A DNA stretch of 64,000 bases from CAG-273 sp963929915 (GTDB lineage: Bacteria > Bacillota > Clostridia > TANB77 > CAG-508). The first letter of the stretch is position 1, and each line of letters begins with the position of its first letter. Both the position numbers and the translations under genes were made by a program. Below are positions 34,961-44,500 of the stretch, piece after piece. The notes beneath the pieces were generated by a model that saw only the letters and a program-made list of their open reading frames with translations, was not told the DNA's origin and searched no databases. The stretch spans positions 124,001 through 188,000 of the forward strand of contig CAWVJY010000005.1 in the NCBI GenBank assembly GCA_963929915.1. Reading direction: 5' to 3'.

Positions 34961-36199
34961 TCATATTCGATTATACAAATATTTCATCCAATAGTAAACC
35001 CCATTTGCCCAGTTTTTATCTGTAGCATATTTGGTATTTACTCCTGTTAATGTAGCACCATGGTAGTAACATCCATCTGCTTTATTTCCATCATAAATTT
35101 CGGTTCCTTCTGGGTTTAAATAATATTTAGCAAAAACTCTAGCAAGTAAATCAATTCCTTCTGAATAGTCTGAAAATTCATACGCGCTATCATATGGGCT
35201 TGAATCGTAAGCACCATATCCAAACAAGTTGTTTTTGTCAGAAGCAATACTAGATCCACCCCAACCACTTTCGTGGATTGCTACAGCTGCTAAAAATACA
35301 CCATTTACATTATATTGCTTTTCTGCATAATAAAAATATTGTGCATTATTTTGAAATACTTTTTTCGTATCGTTACTGTCATTTGCAAAGATTTTTTTGA
35401 ATTGTTCTAAGGATAAACCACTTGGTTTATTTAGTTTCATATCAAAACTTAAAGTATTTAATAATTGCTCTTTGGTATAAGTACTTGCATTTTCTACCTC
35501 TGTTTGGTCTTCTTGTGCTTGATTTGGCTCTAAAGTTGTAAAACATTCTGCTTTTGCCCAGCCAATATAACTTTGGTATTTTACTTGATACCATTCTTCT
35601 TGTTTTTGTAGCAAAGTTACTTCATTATCTTGTTTTAGCGTAATTAATTTTTCTGCTTGGTCATTTGCCTCTATTCTAACTGCTAAAAGGTCTGGGGTGA
35701 CATATAGCTTGTCCCCTATTTTTGCATTAGTAGACCCACCTCTATAATTTCCCGTACCAATAGAAACAATTTTATTCGTAGCTGCTTTTACCACTTGGCT
35801 TCCTGTTTGTTCTTCTTTTACTAGTTTTTCTCCTTCATATGTTTTTTTGGTAATAATTTCTTGCTTGCCTACGGTTCCTTCTTGCAAAACTTGTAACATA
35901 CCTTTTGGTAAACTAGGATCTTCTATATAAGTAGTAAGATATTCTAAATCTACTTCTTCTTTAATAATTTCTTCTTTTTTGGCTTTTGTAGTATTTTGTT
36001 GTATAATTTCTTGCATGTTAATAGAAACAGGATTTATGGTTTCATAACTTACTGGTTGGTCTTGTGTAGATGCATAACTAACATCTTGTTCTGCCAATAA
36101 TAAATAAGATATGTATATAATTCCTGTAATAGCCAATATTAAAATTGCAACTACCATTTTATTCATTATATTTTTTGTGTTTTTTCTTTGTCTTTTCAT
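34961..36199 (-). CDS. Cell-wall glucosaminidase with G5 and SH3b domains
   Basis: Cleaves the glycan backbone of peptidoglycan at the cell surface. A basic N-terminus and a membrane anchor or uncleaved signal (residues 12-36) come first, then a spacer. A G5-like domain (about 105-150: EGTVGKQEIITKKTYEGEKLVKEEQTG) and an SH3b domain (about 165-225, ending YQSYIGWAKAECF) follow. The glucosaminidase (GH73/LytG-type) domain covers about 290-410: catalytic Glu in AAVAIHESGWGGSSIA and NNLFGYGAYDSS. The start is ATG 36199 behind AGGTG; a GTG three codons earlier overlaps that site. The gene is monocistronic beside a family-1 element. Confidence 0.88.
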   Translation of the reverse strand: MKRQRKNTKNIMNKMVVAILILAITGIIYISYLLLAEQDVSYASTQDQPVSYETINPVSINMQEIIQQNTTKAKKEEIIKEEVDLEYLTTYIEDPSLPKGMLQVLQEGTVGKQEIITKKTYEGEKLVKEEQTGSQVVKAATNKIVSIGTGNYRGGSTNAKIGDKLYVTPDLLAVRIEANDQAEKLITLKQDNEVTLLQKQEEWYQVKYQSYIGWAKAECFTTLEPNQAQEDQTEVENASTYTKEQLLNTLSFDMKLNKPSGLSLEQFKKIFANDSNDTKKVFQNNAQYFYYAEKQYNVNGVFLAAVAIHESGWGGSSIASDKNNLFGYGAYDSSPYDSAYEFSDYSEGIDLLARVFAKYYLNPEGTEIYDGNKADGCYYHGATLTGVNTKYATDKNWANGVYYWMKYLYNRI

Positions 36200-36261
36200 T
36201 TGTTTCACCTATGCACATTGTAACGTTTTTGCTTATTTTTGTCAATGGAAAGTTGTGTAAA

Positions 36262-36469
36262 AAAGAAGCTATCCTAAAATTGTAACTCAAAGGAGTAGAA
36301 TAGTCTTTTTCAATTTTTAAAACCTTTCCCCTTTTGGACATCTGTAACTTCGGCATAAATGCCTCGTACAGCTGTCACAATGGTCGCCCACGCAAGGCCT
36401 TAAAAATCTCAAAAGACAATTCTACTCCTTTTATAAAATATTTGATGATTTTAGGAAAACTTCTTTTTT
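36262..36469 (-). repeat. Family-1 hairpin element, copy D
   Basis: Outer arms AAAGAAGCTATCCTAAAAT (about 36262-36280) and ATTTTAGGAAAACTTCTTT (about 36448-36466) enclose a core bounded by AAAGGAGTAGAATAGTC and GACAATTCTACTCCTTT. The central hairpin has apex GGCA-TTTA-TGCC. It occupies most of the space between the glucosaminidase gene and the FN3 protein gene, ending at the stop region of the latter. Confidence 0.9.
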
Positions 36470-36471
36470 TA

Positions 36472-38595
36472 TTATTTAGCAGTAAATTCTACTGCATAAG
36501 AATATTCACCTGAAACTAATCTTCCATCTACATATTTGTATGCTCTTACTCTAGCAGTATAAGCATATTCTTTTTCGGTTAATCCAGAAATAGTTCTACT
36601 GTTTGTATATACAGTATATTTATTGCTTCCTCCCAATCCTGGAATTACTAAATCTACTTCATAATATAGTGCATTTGGTACTTTTGACCAAGTCAAAGTT
36701 ACAGTATCTCCTTTAACATTAGCTCTAACATTACTTACTCTTGGTACTTCAGAATTGCTAGTATTAAAGCTTTCTTTTTCTGTTTTAAAGCTTACTGTAG
36801 TAGAATCATCTGAATAAACCTTTTTGCCATTTATTCTAGCATAAGCTACTACTTTTACTTGATATCTTGTATTATAGTCTAAAGTATCACTATAAAGGTA
36901 CATATAGTTTTTACTAATGTCATCTATTTTCTTGAAAGATCTACCATTTTCTGATAAGTATACTTGGTATCCATCTGCATCTTCTACTGGCCACCAGCTA
37001 ATATAAGCTTCTGTTCTATTACGTACTTCTGCCTCTAAATGAGTTGGTCTGTCTAATTCTTCCATTTCTATGTCAAAGCTTACAATTGCTTCTTCATCAC
37101 TATATTCTATTCTGCCATTTCTTTCTTCATAAGCTACAACTTTTACTTTTCCACTTGTACCATAGTCTAATCTGTTTGTTGTTAATGTGGTTTTTGTTGT
37201 ATTTTCTGTAAAATGATAAGAACCATTATCTATTTTTACCCAAACGCCATATCCATCTGCTCCAGATAATCTACTCCAACTAACAGTTAATTCTCTTCCA
37301 TCTACTGTTGCTTTTAGATTTCTAACTGCTCCTAAATCTAATTCTTCTTCGTCAGTAGTAAATCTTCTATAAACAGAAAAGTCACCATATTGTGTTCTGT
37401 TTCCTACTTCTTCGAAAGCTCTTATTTGGATATAATAGGTTTGGTCATAGTCTAAATTTCTTAATATTGCACTATTTCTGTAGACTGTATCTACATATTT
37501 ATAATTTCTGTTGCCAGAAGTTGACATGTAAATTTCGTATCCATCTGCGCCAGAAACTCTATCCCAATCTATATAAACTTTGTTTCCATCTACTTCATAG
37601 GTTACATTTTTTACTTTATCCACTTCTGATTCAGTTCTTTCTGTGGTAAAAGTTTTTACTGCAGAGTCTGGTCCATAAACTGTACCAGAAGTAGTGTCTT
37701 TATAAGAAACTACTTTTACTTTATAAGTTGTGTCTTCTTCTAGGTTAGAAAGTGTTGCAGAAGTTTTTGCAAAGCTTCCTTTATATTGGTAAGAACCATT
37801 TTCCTTTGCTAACCATATTTCGTATCCATCTGCATTAGAAACCTTTGACCATGAAAGGTATGCTTTACTAGTTGTAACATCATCTATTGTTAGTCCTGTT
37901 ACCCTATCTGGTTTTTCTACTTTAGATATGTCTTCTTCATATTTGTCTTCATCAATTCTAATTCTTACAGAAGAAGAATAGCTACCATAATTTAAAATGT
38001 CTTTTTCTACCTCTTCATAGGCTCTTACTTTGAAGTCATAGGTTTCTCCATCTTTTGCTCCCATAATCATGGCATTGGTAGTGGTAACACTTCCAATATT
38101 AACATAGCCAAAATTTTGGATATTAGCAAATACTTGGTATCCATCTGCGTTATTTACTTTAGACCAATTTAAAGTAATATACCCACCATTTTGTGTTGCA
38201 GTTAGATTTTTAACAGTACCTAAAGTTTCTTTTACTTCTGTACTTACTGTAATGGTTGAAGAAAAACTTCCTACTGTTTTTATTCCATTACTATTTAATT
38301 CATAAGCACATACTTTTGCTGTATAACTTTTGTTTTCTTGGAATCCTATTACTGCTGCTGTATTATCTGTAACAGATCCGATGTATTCAAATCCTTTATT
38401 AGATGTGTTAATGTAAAGATCATAACCATCTGCATTTGTTACTTTGTCCCAATTGAAATAAACAATATTTGAAATTCTGTTTGAAGTTAGGTTATAAACT
38501 TTTCCTACGGATGCTGCTTGTGTAGGAATTGTCATCATTGGTAAGAATAATAATATAAGTGTAATTATAATTGCGATACTTTTTTTACATTTCAT
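36472..38595 (-). CDS. Secreted protein with seven fibronectin type III domains
   Basis: A signal peptide (MKCKKSIAIIITLILLFLP ... TQAA) is followed by seven consecutive FN3 domains of about 90-100 residues. Each carries a variant of NADGYxVY (NADGYDLY, NADGYQVF, NADGYEIW, GADGYEIY, GADGYGVW, DADGYQVY and a degenerate NALYYEVD in the last). No catalytic domain, cell-wall sorting signal or C-terminal anchor is seen, so it is either released or bound through partners. The start is ATG 38595 behind GGGGAG; the upstream 13-residue extension is rejected because the signal peptide begins at MKCKK. It is probably adhesive or structural. Confidence 0.88.
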   Translation of the reverse strand: MKCKKSIAIIITLILLFLPMMTIPTQAASVGKVYNLTSNRISNIVYFNWDKVTNADGYDLYINTSNKGFEYIGSVTDNTAAVIGFQENKSYTAKVCAYELNSNGIKTVGSFSSTITVSTEVKETLGTVKNLTATQNGGYITLNWSKVNNADGYQVFANIQNFGYVNIGSVTTTNAMIMGAKDGETYDFKVRAYEEVEKDILNYGSYSSSVRIRIDEDKYEEDISKVEKPDRVTGLTIDDVTTSKAYLSWSKVSNADGYEIWLAKENGSYQYKGSFAKTSATLSNLEEDTTYKVKVVSYKDTTSGTVYGPDSAVKTFTTERTESEVDKVKNVTYEVDGNKVYIDWDRVSGADGYEIYMSTSGNRNYKYVDTVYRNSAILRNLDYDQTYYIQIRAFEEVGNRTQYGDFSVYRRFTTDEEELDLGAVRNLKATVDGRELTVSWSRLSGADGYGVWVKIDNGSYHFTENTTKTTLTTNRLDYGTSGKVKVVAYEERNGRIEYSDEEAIVSFDIEMEELDRPTHLEAEVRNRTEAYISWWPVEDADGYQVYLSENGRSFKKIDDISKNYMYLYSDTLDYNTRYQVKVVAYARINGKKVYSDDSTTVSFKTEKESFNTSNSEVPRVSNVRANVKGDTVTLTWSKVPNALYYEVDLVIPGLGGSNKYTVYTNSRTISGLTEKEYAYTARVRAYKYVDGRLVSGEYSYAVEFTAK

Positions 38596-38683
38596 ATAAT
38601 ACACTCCCCTTTCCTTCCAACAAGATTGTATCATTTTTTATGTTTACTGTCAATGGATTTGGGAAATTTTGGTTGATACAGTT

Positions 38684-38726
38684 CAAGACATGATTACATC
38701 AGTATCTCCTGCTGTATCATGTCTTG
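38684..38726. other. Inverted repeat just downstream of the truncated FGE-fold gene
   Basis: CAAGACATGAT and ATCATGTCTTG (11 bp, perfect) flank a 21-base loop. It begins 13 bases beyond the stop codon of the truncated gene. There is no U tract on the minus strand. DGR target genes often have a hairpin just behind the variable region, so it may serve that role here. Confidence 0.5.
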
Positions 38727-38739
38727 TTTGTCTTTCAGC

Positions 38740-39165
38740 TTACAGAGCTACGTACAAAACTGGGCGAGCTGAAATGCTACTATCAAAATTGTACGGAAAG
38801 TAGATGTTACGGTAAGAAGCCGGAATGTTGGAACCGGAATCGCGGTAAGTACCAGCACGAAAAACTCGGCGGTCGGTGTCGTTCGCCTCTTGTATCCATT
38901 CATATGCATTTCCTGCTAAATCATAGATATTATTTGCTTTCCAATACTCACTACTTCCTGCTTCAAATACTTTTGTTCCTGCATCTGTTACTTGTTTATC
39001 TGAGGTGACTGAACTATTATAATTACTGTAATTTCCCCATGTACTAGAATCATTATATACTTTTGCACTTTCCATTCCGGTTTCTACCAACCACTCTAAT
39101 ACTCTATCCCATTGTGTTCCATTTATCATCGTACTTTTTGCACTTGTGATACTTGCTGTATTTAC
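38740..39165 (-). pseudogene. Truncated FGE/SUMF1-fold protein with GC-rich variable C-terminus
   Basis: Only the C-terminal part of a prepilin/FGE-fold protein remains. The frame starts inside ITSAKSTMINGTQWDRVLEWL, a stretch normally in the middle of such proteins, and runs through LAGNAYEWIQEANDT to RVFRAGTYRDSG and the end SISARPVLYVAL. No N-terminal prepilin segment is present: homology stops at about 39165, where an IS110-like fragment on the opposite strand begins. Bases 38740-38880 are markedly GC-richer than their surroundings, as in the paralogues at 39679 and 62495. ATG 39129 opens the frame without a ribosome site, so it is probably untranslated. Confidence 0.75.
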
Positions 39166-39459
39166 TATATTAAGCCTTTATTAGTTCAATGCGCTAACAA
39201 TGCTATTAAAGACAAAAATTGTGAATATTTTAAACTTAGATATGAAGCTATTAAAAAACGTCGTGGTCACAAACGTGCAATAATTGCTATTGCTAGAATG
39301 TTACTTACTTGTGCATATCATATGTTATCTAAAAATGAACCCTTTAACATTGAATTGTACAAACAATTAACTGAATCTAATTTTAAAAGCAAACACACTA
39401 AATTAAACATCAATAATGCCATTAAATTTTTAGAACAACAAGGCTACAAAGTTAGTTAA
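39166..39459 (+). pseudogene. IS110-family transposase remnant (C-terminal part)
   Basis: The frame encodes the C-terminal end of an IS110/Transposase_20 protein: KPLLVQCANNAIKDKNCEYF, then RRGHKRAIIAIARMLLTCAYHML and NEPFNIELYK. It lacks the RuvC-like N-terminal catalytic domain and has no own start. About 95 residues remain. It lies exactly where the neighbouring FGE-fold gene loses its 5' part, so it probably marks the deletion or insertion that truncated it. The following 220 bases (39460-39678) hold no gene and may be old IS sequence. Confidence 0.75.
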
Positions 39460-39678
39460 TTTTTTATTTTAAATTGTTTGGTATTAATTTAATATTTACT
39501 ATTCCAAAAGTGCTATTTTTAGGACTTTTATTAATTATGGACTTTTTCCTATATTATTTTTCAAACTTTCTCCTGTGACTTCATTTTTTCTTCATTATAA
39601 CATTGTTGTTGTTTTTGTGCAAGAGAATTTTTATGCATGCTTTTTGTATCTGAAGTCTATTATTTTCTTAATGTCACC

Positions 39679-41175
39679 TTAAAGTGCCACGAGCACCGGA
39701 CGGAAGCCGTTGCCTCTGTAAGAATCGCTACTGTAGTAGAAGAAACAGAATAGACCAGCACAGGACGTACTGAAGTAAGCCCCCCCACGGATGAAGAACG
39801 GACTAGCCAAGTAAGGGAAGTTCGATTCATCGCCGTACCACGAGCCGTCACTAGTTTGATAATTATTTGACGTCTCATACACGGCATCTCCATATTTACT
39901 TGAATTTGCATTATAATTTGTTGGTCTATCATCGGCTGTTCCTTTTGTATACACGTCTTCGGTATATACTGCTCCATTTACTAAACTTGAACCACTTCCA
40001 TTATTATTTGCTACATAGGCTGCTGTAAATTCGTATGCTCCTCCACTCATATCATACACTCCATACACATTTCCTGTTGTACTTGCTTGTGGCCCATTTC
40101 CGCTATTGTATGGGGATGTACTTGTTGTTCCACCTACACTTGGTCCTGTTCCTGCTTGCCCTGTTAAGAAATTACTGTTTGGATTAATCCATACTTCTGC
40201 ATTTTTGCCATATGCACTTTGAGCCAGATATGCTACTGCTCCCCATTCAGTATTTTTCATTAAATGGCTATTTAAGTTTGCATTTCCTAATGTTGTTCCT
40301 GCATAATTTAAACATTTTGTATATATATCACTTATTGTTATATTTCTCCAGCTATTTACTCCTGGTTGTATCTTTATTACTCCACTGGTTCCTCCTGTAT
40401 AATTTTTGTAATCTACTGCATTTGCTCCTGCATCACTTTGACTTGCCTCAAATTTTGCTACCCACAATCCTGATGCAGTACTGCTATATTCAAACCCTGG
40501 GTGTACTACATATCCATTTGGAAATTTTGTATAATTATTTGTTGTACTTGAATTGTATTCTACTAATGTTTTTCCTGTTGCTCCTTCATTTGTTGTTTCT
40601 TTTAAAAATTCTATCTTTATTGTTCCACCTGCTGCACTATTTGTATGGTAATTATCTGCTATTTGATATGCATATCTTGGTATCCATACCCACATGCTTC
40701 CATCACTTGTTATTGCGTTTGCCCATTTTCTTGTATCTGCTGTTGTTCCATAACTATACCATTCTGGATCATCTGCTGTGGTTTCTACCATTGTGTAGTT
40801 TCCACTACCTTCTGGTTCTTCTACCCATTTTACTGGTGTTAATGCTCCGTCTTGTAAATCTGGTGTGTTTACTCCTTTTTCTTCACTATAACTTCCATCT
40901 GTTGGTATTTCTTCTGGGTCTGTTCCAGGAGTTTCTCCTGTTCCTCCTTGTTCATTCATTATTGTATTTAATTCGTCTACTAAATTTTGTATTTCTTGTT
41001 GCTCATTTACTATTGCTCCTTCCCATGTGTTTTTTGCTTCTTGGGCTGTTCTTATTATTCCATCTTCTCCTAGTAACATATTTATGGTTACTCCTGCTAG
41101 AATTAATAAAATTACTATCGTTACAACCAACGCAATTAAGGTAATACCTCTTTTTTCTTTCGCTATTCTTTCCAT
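39679..41175 (-). CDS. Prepilin-like anchor fused to a variable FGE/SUMF1 (C-lectin-type) domain
   Basis: The N-terminus is a type IV prepilin-like signal: KRGITLIALVVTIVILLILAG, i.e. a short basic leader, Gly, then a long hydrophobic helix. A helical stalk and a Thr/Gly/Pro-rich linker (about 60-110) follow. Residues about 150-498 resemble the formylglycine-generating enzyme/sulfatase-modifying fold: MKNTEWGAVAYLAQ, GVYDMSGGAYEF, and the terminal block FIRGGAYFSTS ... GNGFRPVLVAL. The last roughly 150 bases of the gene are GC-rich and codon-atypical. That fold, with an aromatic/Ser/Asn-rich terminal block, is the usual target of diversity-generating retroelements. GAGGAG precedes the ATG. 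Probably a surface-displayed ligand binder; catalysis is not expected. Confidence 0.8.
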   Translation of the reverse strand: MERIAKEKRGITLIALVVTIVILLILAGVTINMLLGEDGIIRTAQEAKNTWEGAIVNEQQEIQNLVDELNTIMNEQGGTGETPGTDPEEIPTDGSYSEEKGVNTPDLQDGALTPVKWVEEPEGSGNYTMVETTADDPEWYSYGTTADTRKWANAITSDGSMWVWIPRYAYQIADNYHTNSAAGGTIKIEFLKETTNEGATGKTLVEYNSSTTNNYTKFPNGYVVHPGFEYSSTASGLWVAKFEASQSDAGANAVDYKNYTGGTSGVIKIQPGVNSWRNITISDIYTKCLNYAGTTLGNANLNSHLMKNTEWGAVAYLAQSAYGKNAEVWINPNSNFLTGQAGTGPSVGGTTSTSPYNSGNGPQASTTGNVYGVYDMSGGAYEFTAAYVANNNGSGSSLVNGAVYTEDVYTKGTADDRPTNYNANSSKYGDAVYETSNNYQTSDGSWYGDESNFPYLASPFFIRGGAYFSTSCAGLFCFFYYSSDSYRGNGFRPVLVAL

Positions 41176-41306
41176 TTTTTATTTTCTCCTCTCTTTTGTA
41201 TTTTTCTCTATATTACCATTAACTTTTTTTCTTTTCAATAATTTTTTAAATTTTTTCCTTTTACTTTTATTTTCTTTGCTTATTTAGTACCAAAATTATT
41301 TTATAT

Positions 41307-41501
41307 TTATTCTACTACAATATTTTTTAAAGCTTCATCTTCATTTTGTTGTTCAACATCTTGCAAAATCGTAATATCTTCTTTTTCTTGCAAAACATCT
41401 CTTATTTTATTTTCATAATAAAAACTCATTCCTATTAGGCTTATTATCCATAAAATTACAATTACTACCACTGTAATAATAAATGTACTTTGTTTTACCA
41501 T
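41307..41501 (-). CDS. Small single-pass membrane protein
   Basis: This 64-residue protein has one membrane helix (about residues 7-29) followed by an acidic/Gln-rich tail (KIRDVLQEKEDITILQDVEQQ). AAGGAGA lies nine bases before the ATG. It stands just upstream of the prepilin/FGE gene on the same strand, 130 bases apart, so it may be an accessory to it. Not recognised. Confidence 0.6.
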   Translation of the reverse strand: MVKQSTFIITVVVIVILWIISLIGMSFYYENKIRDVLQEKEDITILQDVEQQNEDEALKNIVVE

Positions 41502-41558
41502 TTTTTCTTTTCTCCTTCTATTTTATTATTTTTTTCTTCTTATAGGCCTCTACTATTT

Positions 41559-44500
41559 TTAAGCTTCTACTAATGTTGCATTTTCTTCCCCTATAATTTC
41601 TTGAAATTGTTTTAAAATTTCAGGGGTTAAGTAGATGCCTCCTGCTTTATCTAGTTTTTCTCCATTTTTAATTTGTATTTGAATATTGTTTTTCTCCCCT
41701 GTAAAGAAAAGTATGGCTCCTTTTAGTCTTGTTTTTCTGTTTTCATCTAAATTTGTAATATTTAGTTCTAATATTTTTTTCTTTACTTCTACAAATTCTT
41801 GAATGTTTTTTGCTACAATTTTTGGTTCTTCGTCTTCTCTTAAGCTTAGTCTTCCTTCTACTAAAACTACATTGTCATTTATAAGTATGGAGGAACAGTT
41901 TTTGTAACAACTATCAAATACAATAATTTCTGTTGGTCCATATAAATCTTCTACTGTAACAAATGCCATAAGTGTATTGTTTTTGGTATACTTCTTTTTT
42001 ACTGAAGTAATAATTCCGGCATAGGTTACATTTTGCCCATCTTTAAAGTCTGATTGTTTTGTTTGTTCTACTTCATTAGATAATTCTTGCTCATCTTGTG
42101 TAGCAGATTGTTCTAATTGTCTTAGAAGCAATGTATTAATATTGGTCTTCTTTTCTATTTGTTCTCTCATAGATTCTAAAGGATGTCCTGAAATATACAA
42201 TCCTAACATTTCCTTTTCCATAAATAACATTTCTTTTTTCGTATATTCTGGAAGTACTGTATAATGATATTTCATTTCTTGTATTTCTTCATTTTTGCTT
42301 ACTGGTCCTAAATCGAACATAGAAACTTGACCATCAAAACTTTTTTTAGCAGAGTCTGCAATAGTATCTATAATTTCTTCAAAAGATGCCATAAGTGTTT
42401 TTCTAGTTTGACCAAATGTATCAAAAGCTCCTGCTTTTATTAAGCTTTCTACACATTTTTTGTTTACTTGTGAATTTTTAATTCTTTCGCAAAAATCACT
42501 AAAGTCTTTAAAATCTCCTTTTTCTTTTCTTTCTTTTACAATTTCGTCTACGGCTGCGGTTCCTACATTTTTAATGCTTCCGTAGTCCAAAACGAATTTG
42601 TTTTTTATCTACTGTAAATTTGGTTTCGCTTTTATTCATATCTGGTTTTAAAATTTCAATGCCTAGTCTTTTACATTCTTCAATATAGCCTGGAATTTTA
42701 TCTAAGTTTCCTAAAAAGCTGTTAAGCATTGCTGCCATAAATTCTGCAGGATAATATGCTTTTAAATAGGCTGTTCTATAGGATACTACTGCATATGCTG
42801 CTGCATGTGACTTGTTAAATGCATATTTTGCAAATTCTGCCATTTCGTCAAATATCTTATTTGCAGATGCTTCATCAATTCCATTTCTAACACATCCAGG
42901 TACAATAATGTTTCCATTTTCATCTACCTGACCATGAATAAAAATTTCTCTTTCTTTTGCCATTACATCTAGTTTTTTCTTACCCATGGCACGTCTTACT
43001 AAGTCTGCTCTTCCTAAAGAATATCCCGCTAAATCTCTTACAATTTGCATAACTTGCTCTTGATAAACCATACATCCATAAGTTACTTCTAGAATTGGTT
43101 TTAAAGCAGGATGCGTATATACTGCATGTTCTGGGTCTTTTTTGTTTGCAATATATCTTGGAATTTGGTCCATTGGTCCTGGACGATACAAAGAAACACC
43201 AGCAATAATATCTTCCAAACAGTCTGGTTTTAATTCTTTCATAAAGTTTGTCATACCCTGACTTTCAAATTGGAAAATACCAACAGATTCTCCATTTTGC
43301 CACAATTTGTATACTTTTGGGTCATTCATTTTTTCATCAAATTGAACATCAATTCCTTGATTTTTCTTTACTAAATCTATGGTGTCTTGAATAACCGTTA
43401 AAGTACGAAGCCCCAAAAAGTCCATTTTCAGTAGACCTAATTCTTCTAGAGTGGTCATAATGTATTGGGTAGAAATGGCCCCATCTCTTACATAGAGTGG
43501 AACATAGTTTACAACAGGTTCTTTAGTAATAACAATTCCACAGGCATGGGTAGAAGCCTGCCTTGGCATTCCTTCTAGTGCCATGGCAATATCTAAAAGT
43601 TTTTTGATATCTTCTGATGATTCATATAGTTCTTTTAACTCTCTATTTTGTTCCATTGCTTTTTTAATAGTAATATGTAGTTCATTTGGTATCATTTTAG
43701 CAAGTTTATCTGCTTCTGCATAAGGTAGGTCTAGTACTCTTGCTACATCACGAATAACCATTCTAGCAGACATAGTACCAAAAGTAATAATTTGAGAAAC
43801 ATGGTCTTTTCCATATTTTTCTTCTACATATTCTATTACTCTATCTCTTTTTTCAAAACAAAAGTCTACGTCAAAATCTGGCATGCTAATTCTTTCTGGG
43901 TTTAAGAAACGCTCAAAAATTAGCCCATAAGCTATTGGGTCAATATCGGTAATACCTATAGCATAGGCAACAATAGAACCTGCTCCAGAACCACGTCCTG
44001 GTCCTACTGGAATATTATGTGTTTTGGCATAATGAATATAATCCCATACAATTAGGAAATAGTCTACATAGCCCATTTTATTGATAACACTAAGTTCATA
44101 TTCTGCCCTTTGTTTCACTTCTTCTGATGGATTTTCGCCATATCTTTCTACTAGTCCATCTTTTGTTAGTTTTTCAAGATAATCATAATGAGTTGCAAAC
44201 TCTTTTGGTACATCATAGTTTGGTAATATTGTATGGCCAAACTCAAATTCTACATTACATTTTTCGGCGATTTTTACTGTATTTTCAATAGCATCTGGTA
44301 CACTTCTAAAATAGTCACTCATCTCCTCTGGTGATTTTACATAGAGTTCATCTGTTTCAAAACGCATTCTGTCTGGATCTGTCATACGTTTTCCTGTTTG
44401 AATACAAAGTAGTACTTCATGGTTATAGGCATCTTCTCTTTTTAAATAATGGGCATCATTTGTTGCTACTAAAGGAATATCTAGCTCTCTGGACAATTCT

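Noticed and set aside
36472..38595. FN3 protein as a chitinase or glycosidase
   Set aside because: All seven segments are FN3 domains and no catalytic domain is encoded in the frame.
39660..39977. 105-codon minus-strand frame over the variable region
   Set aside because: It overlaps the prepilin/FGE gene in another frame and has no start signal; a by-product of the GC-rich segment.
40212..41144. Long plus-strand reading frame of 310 codons
   Set aside because: It is antisense to the prepilin/FGE gene, extremely Leu-rich, and lacks a ribosome site; a shadow of the real gene's codon bias.
42571..42590. Programmed +1 frameshift as the way DnaE is made
   Set aside because: The P-site tRNA would re-pair poorly after slipping from CUA to UAC, and two other genes in the window show similar single-base errors; error is the simpler explanation.
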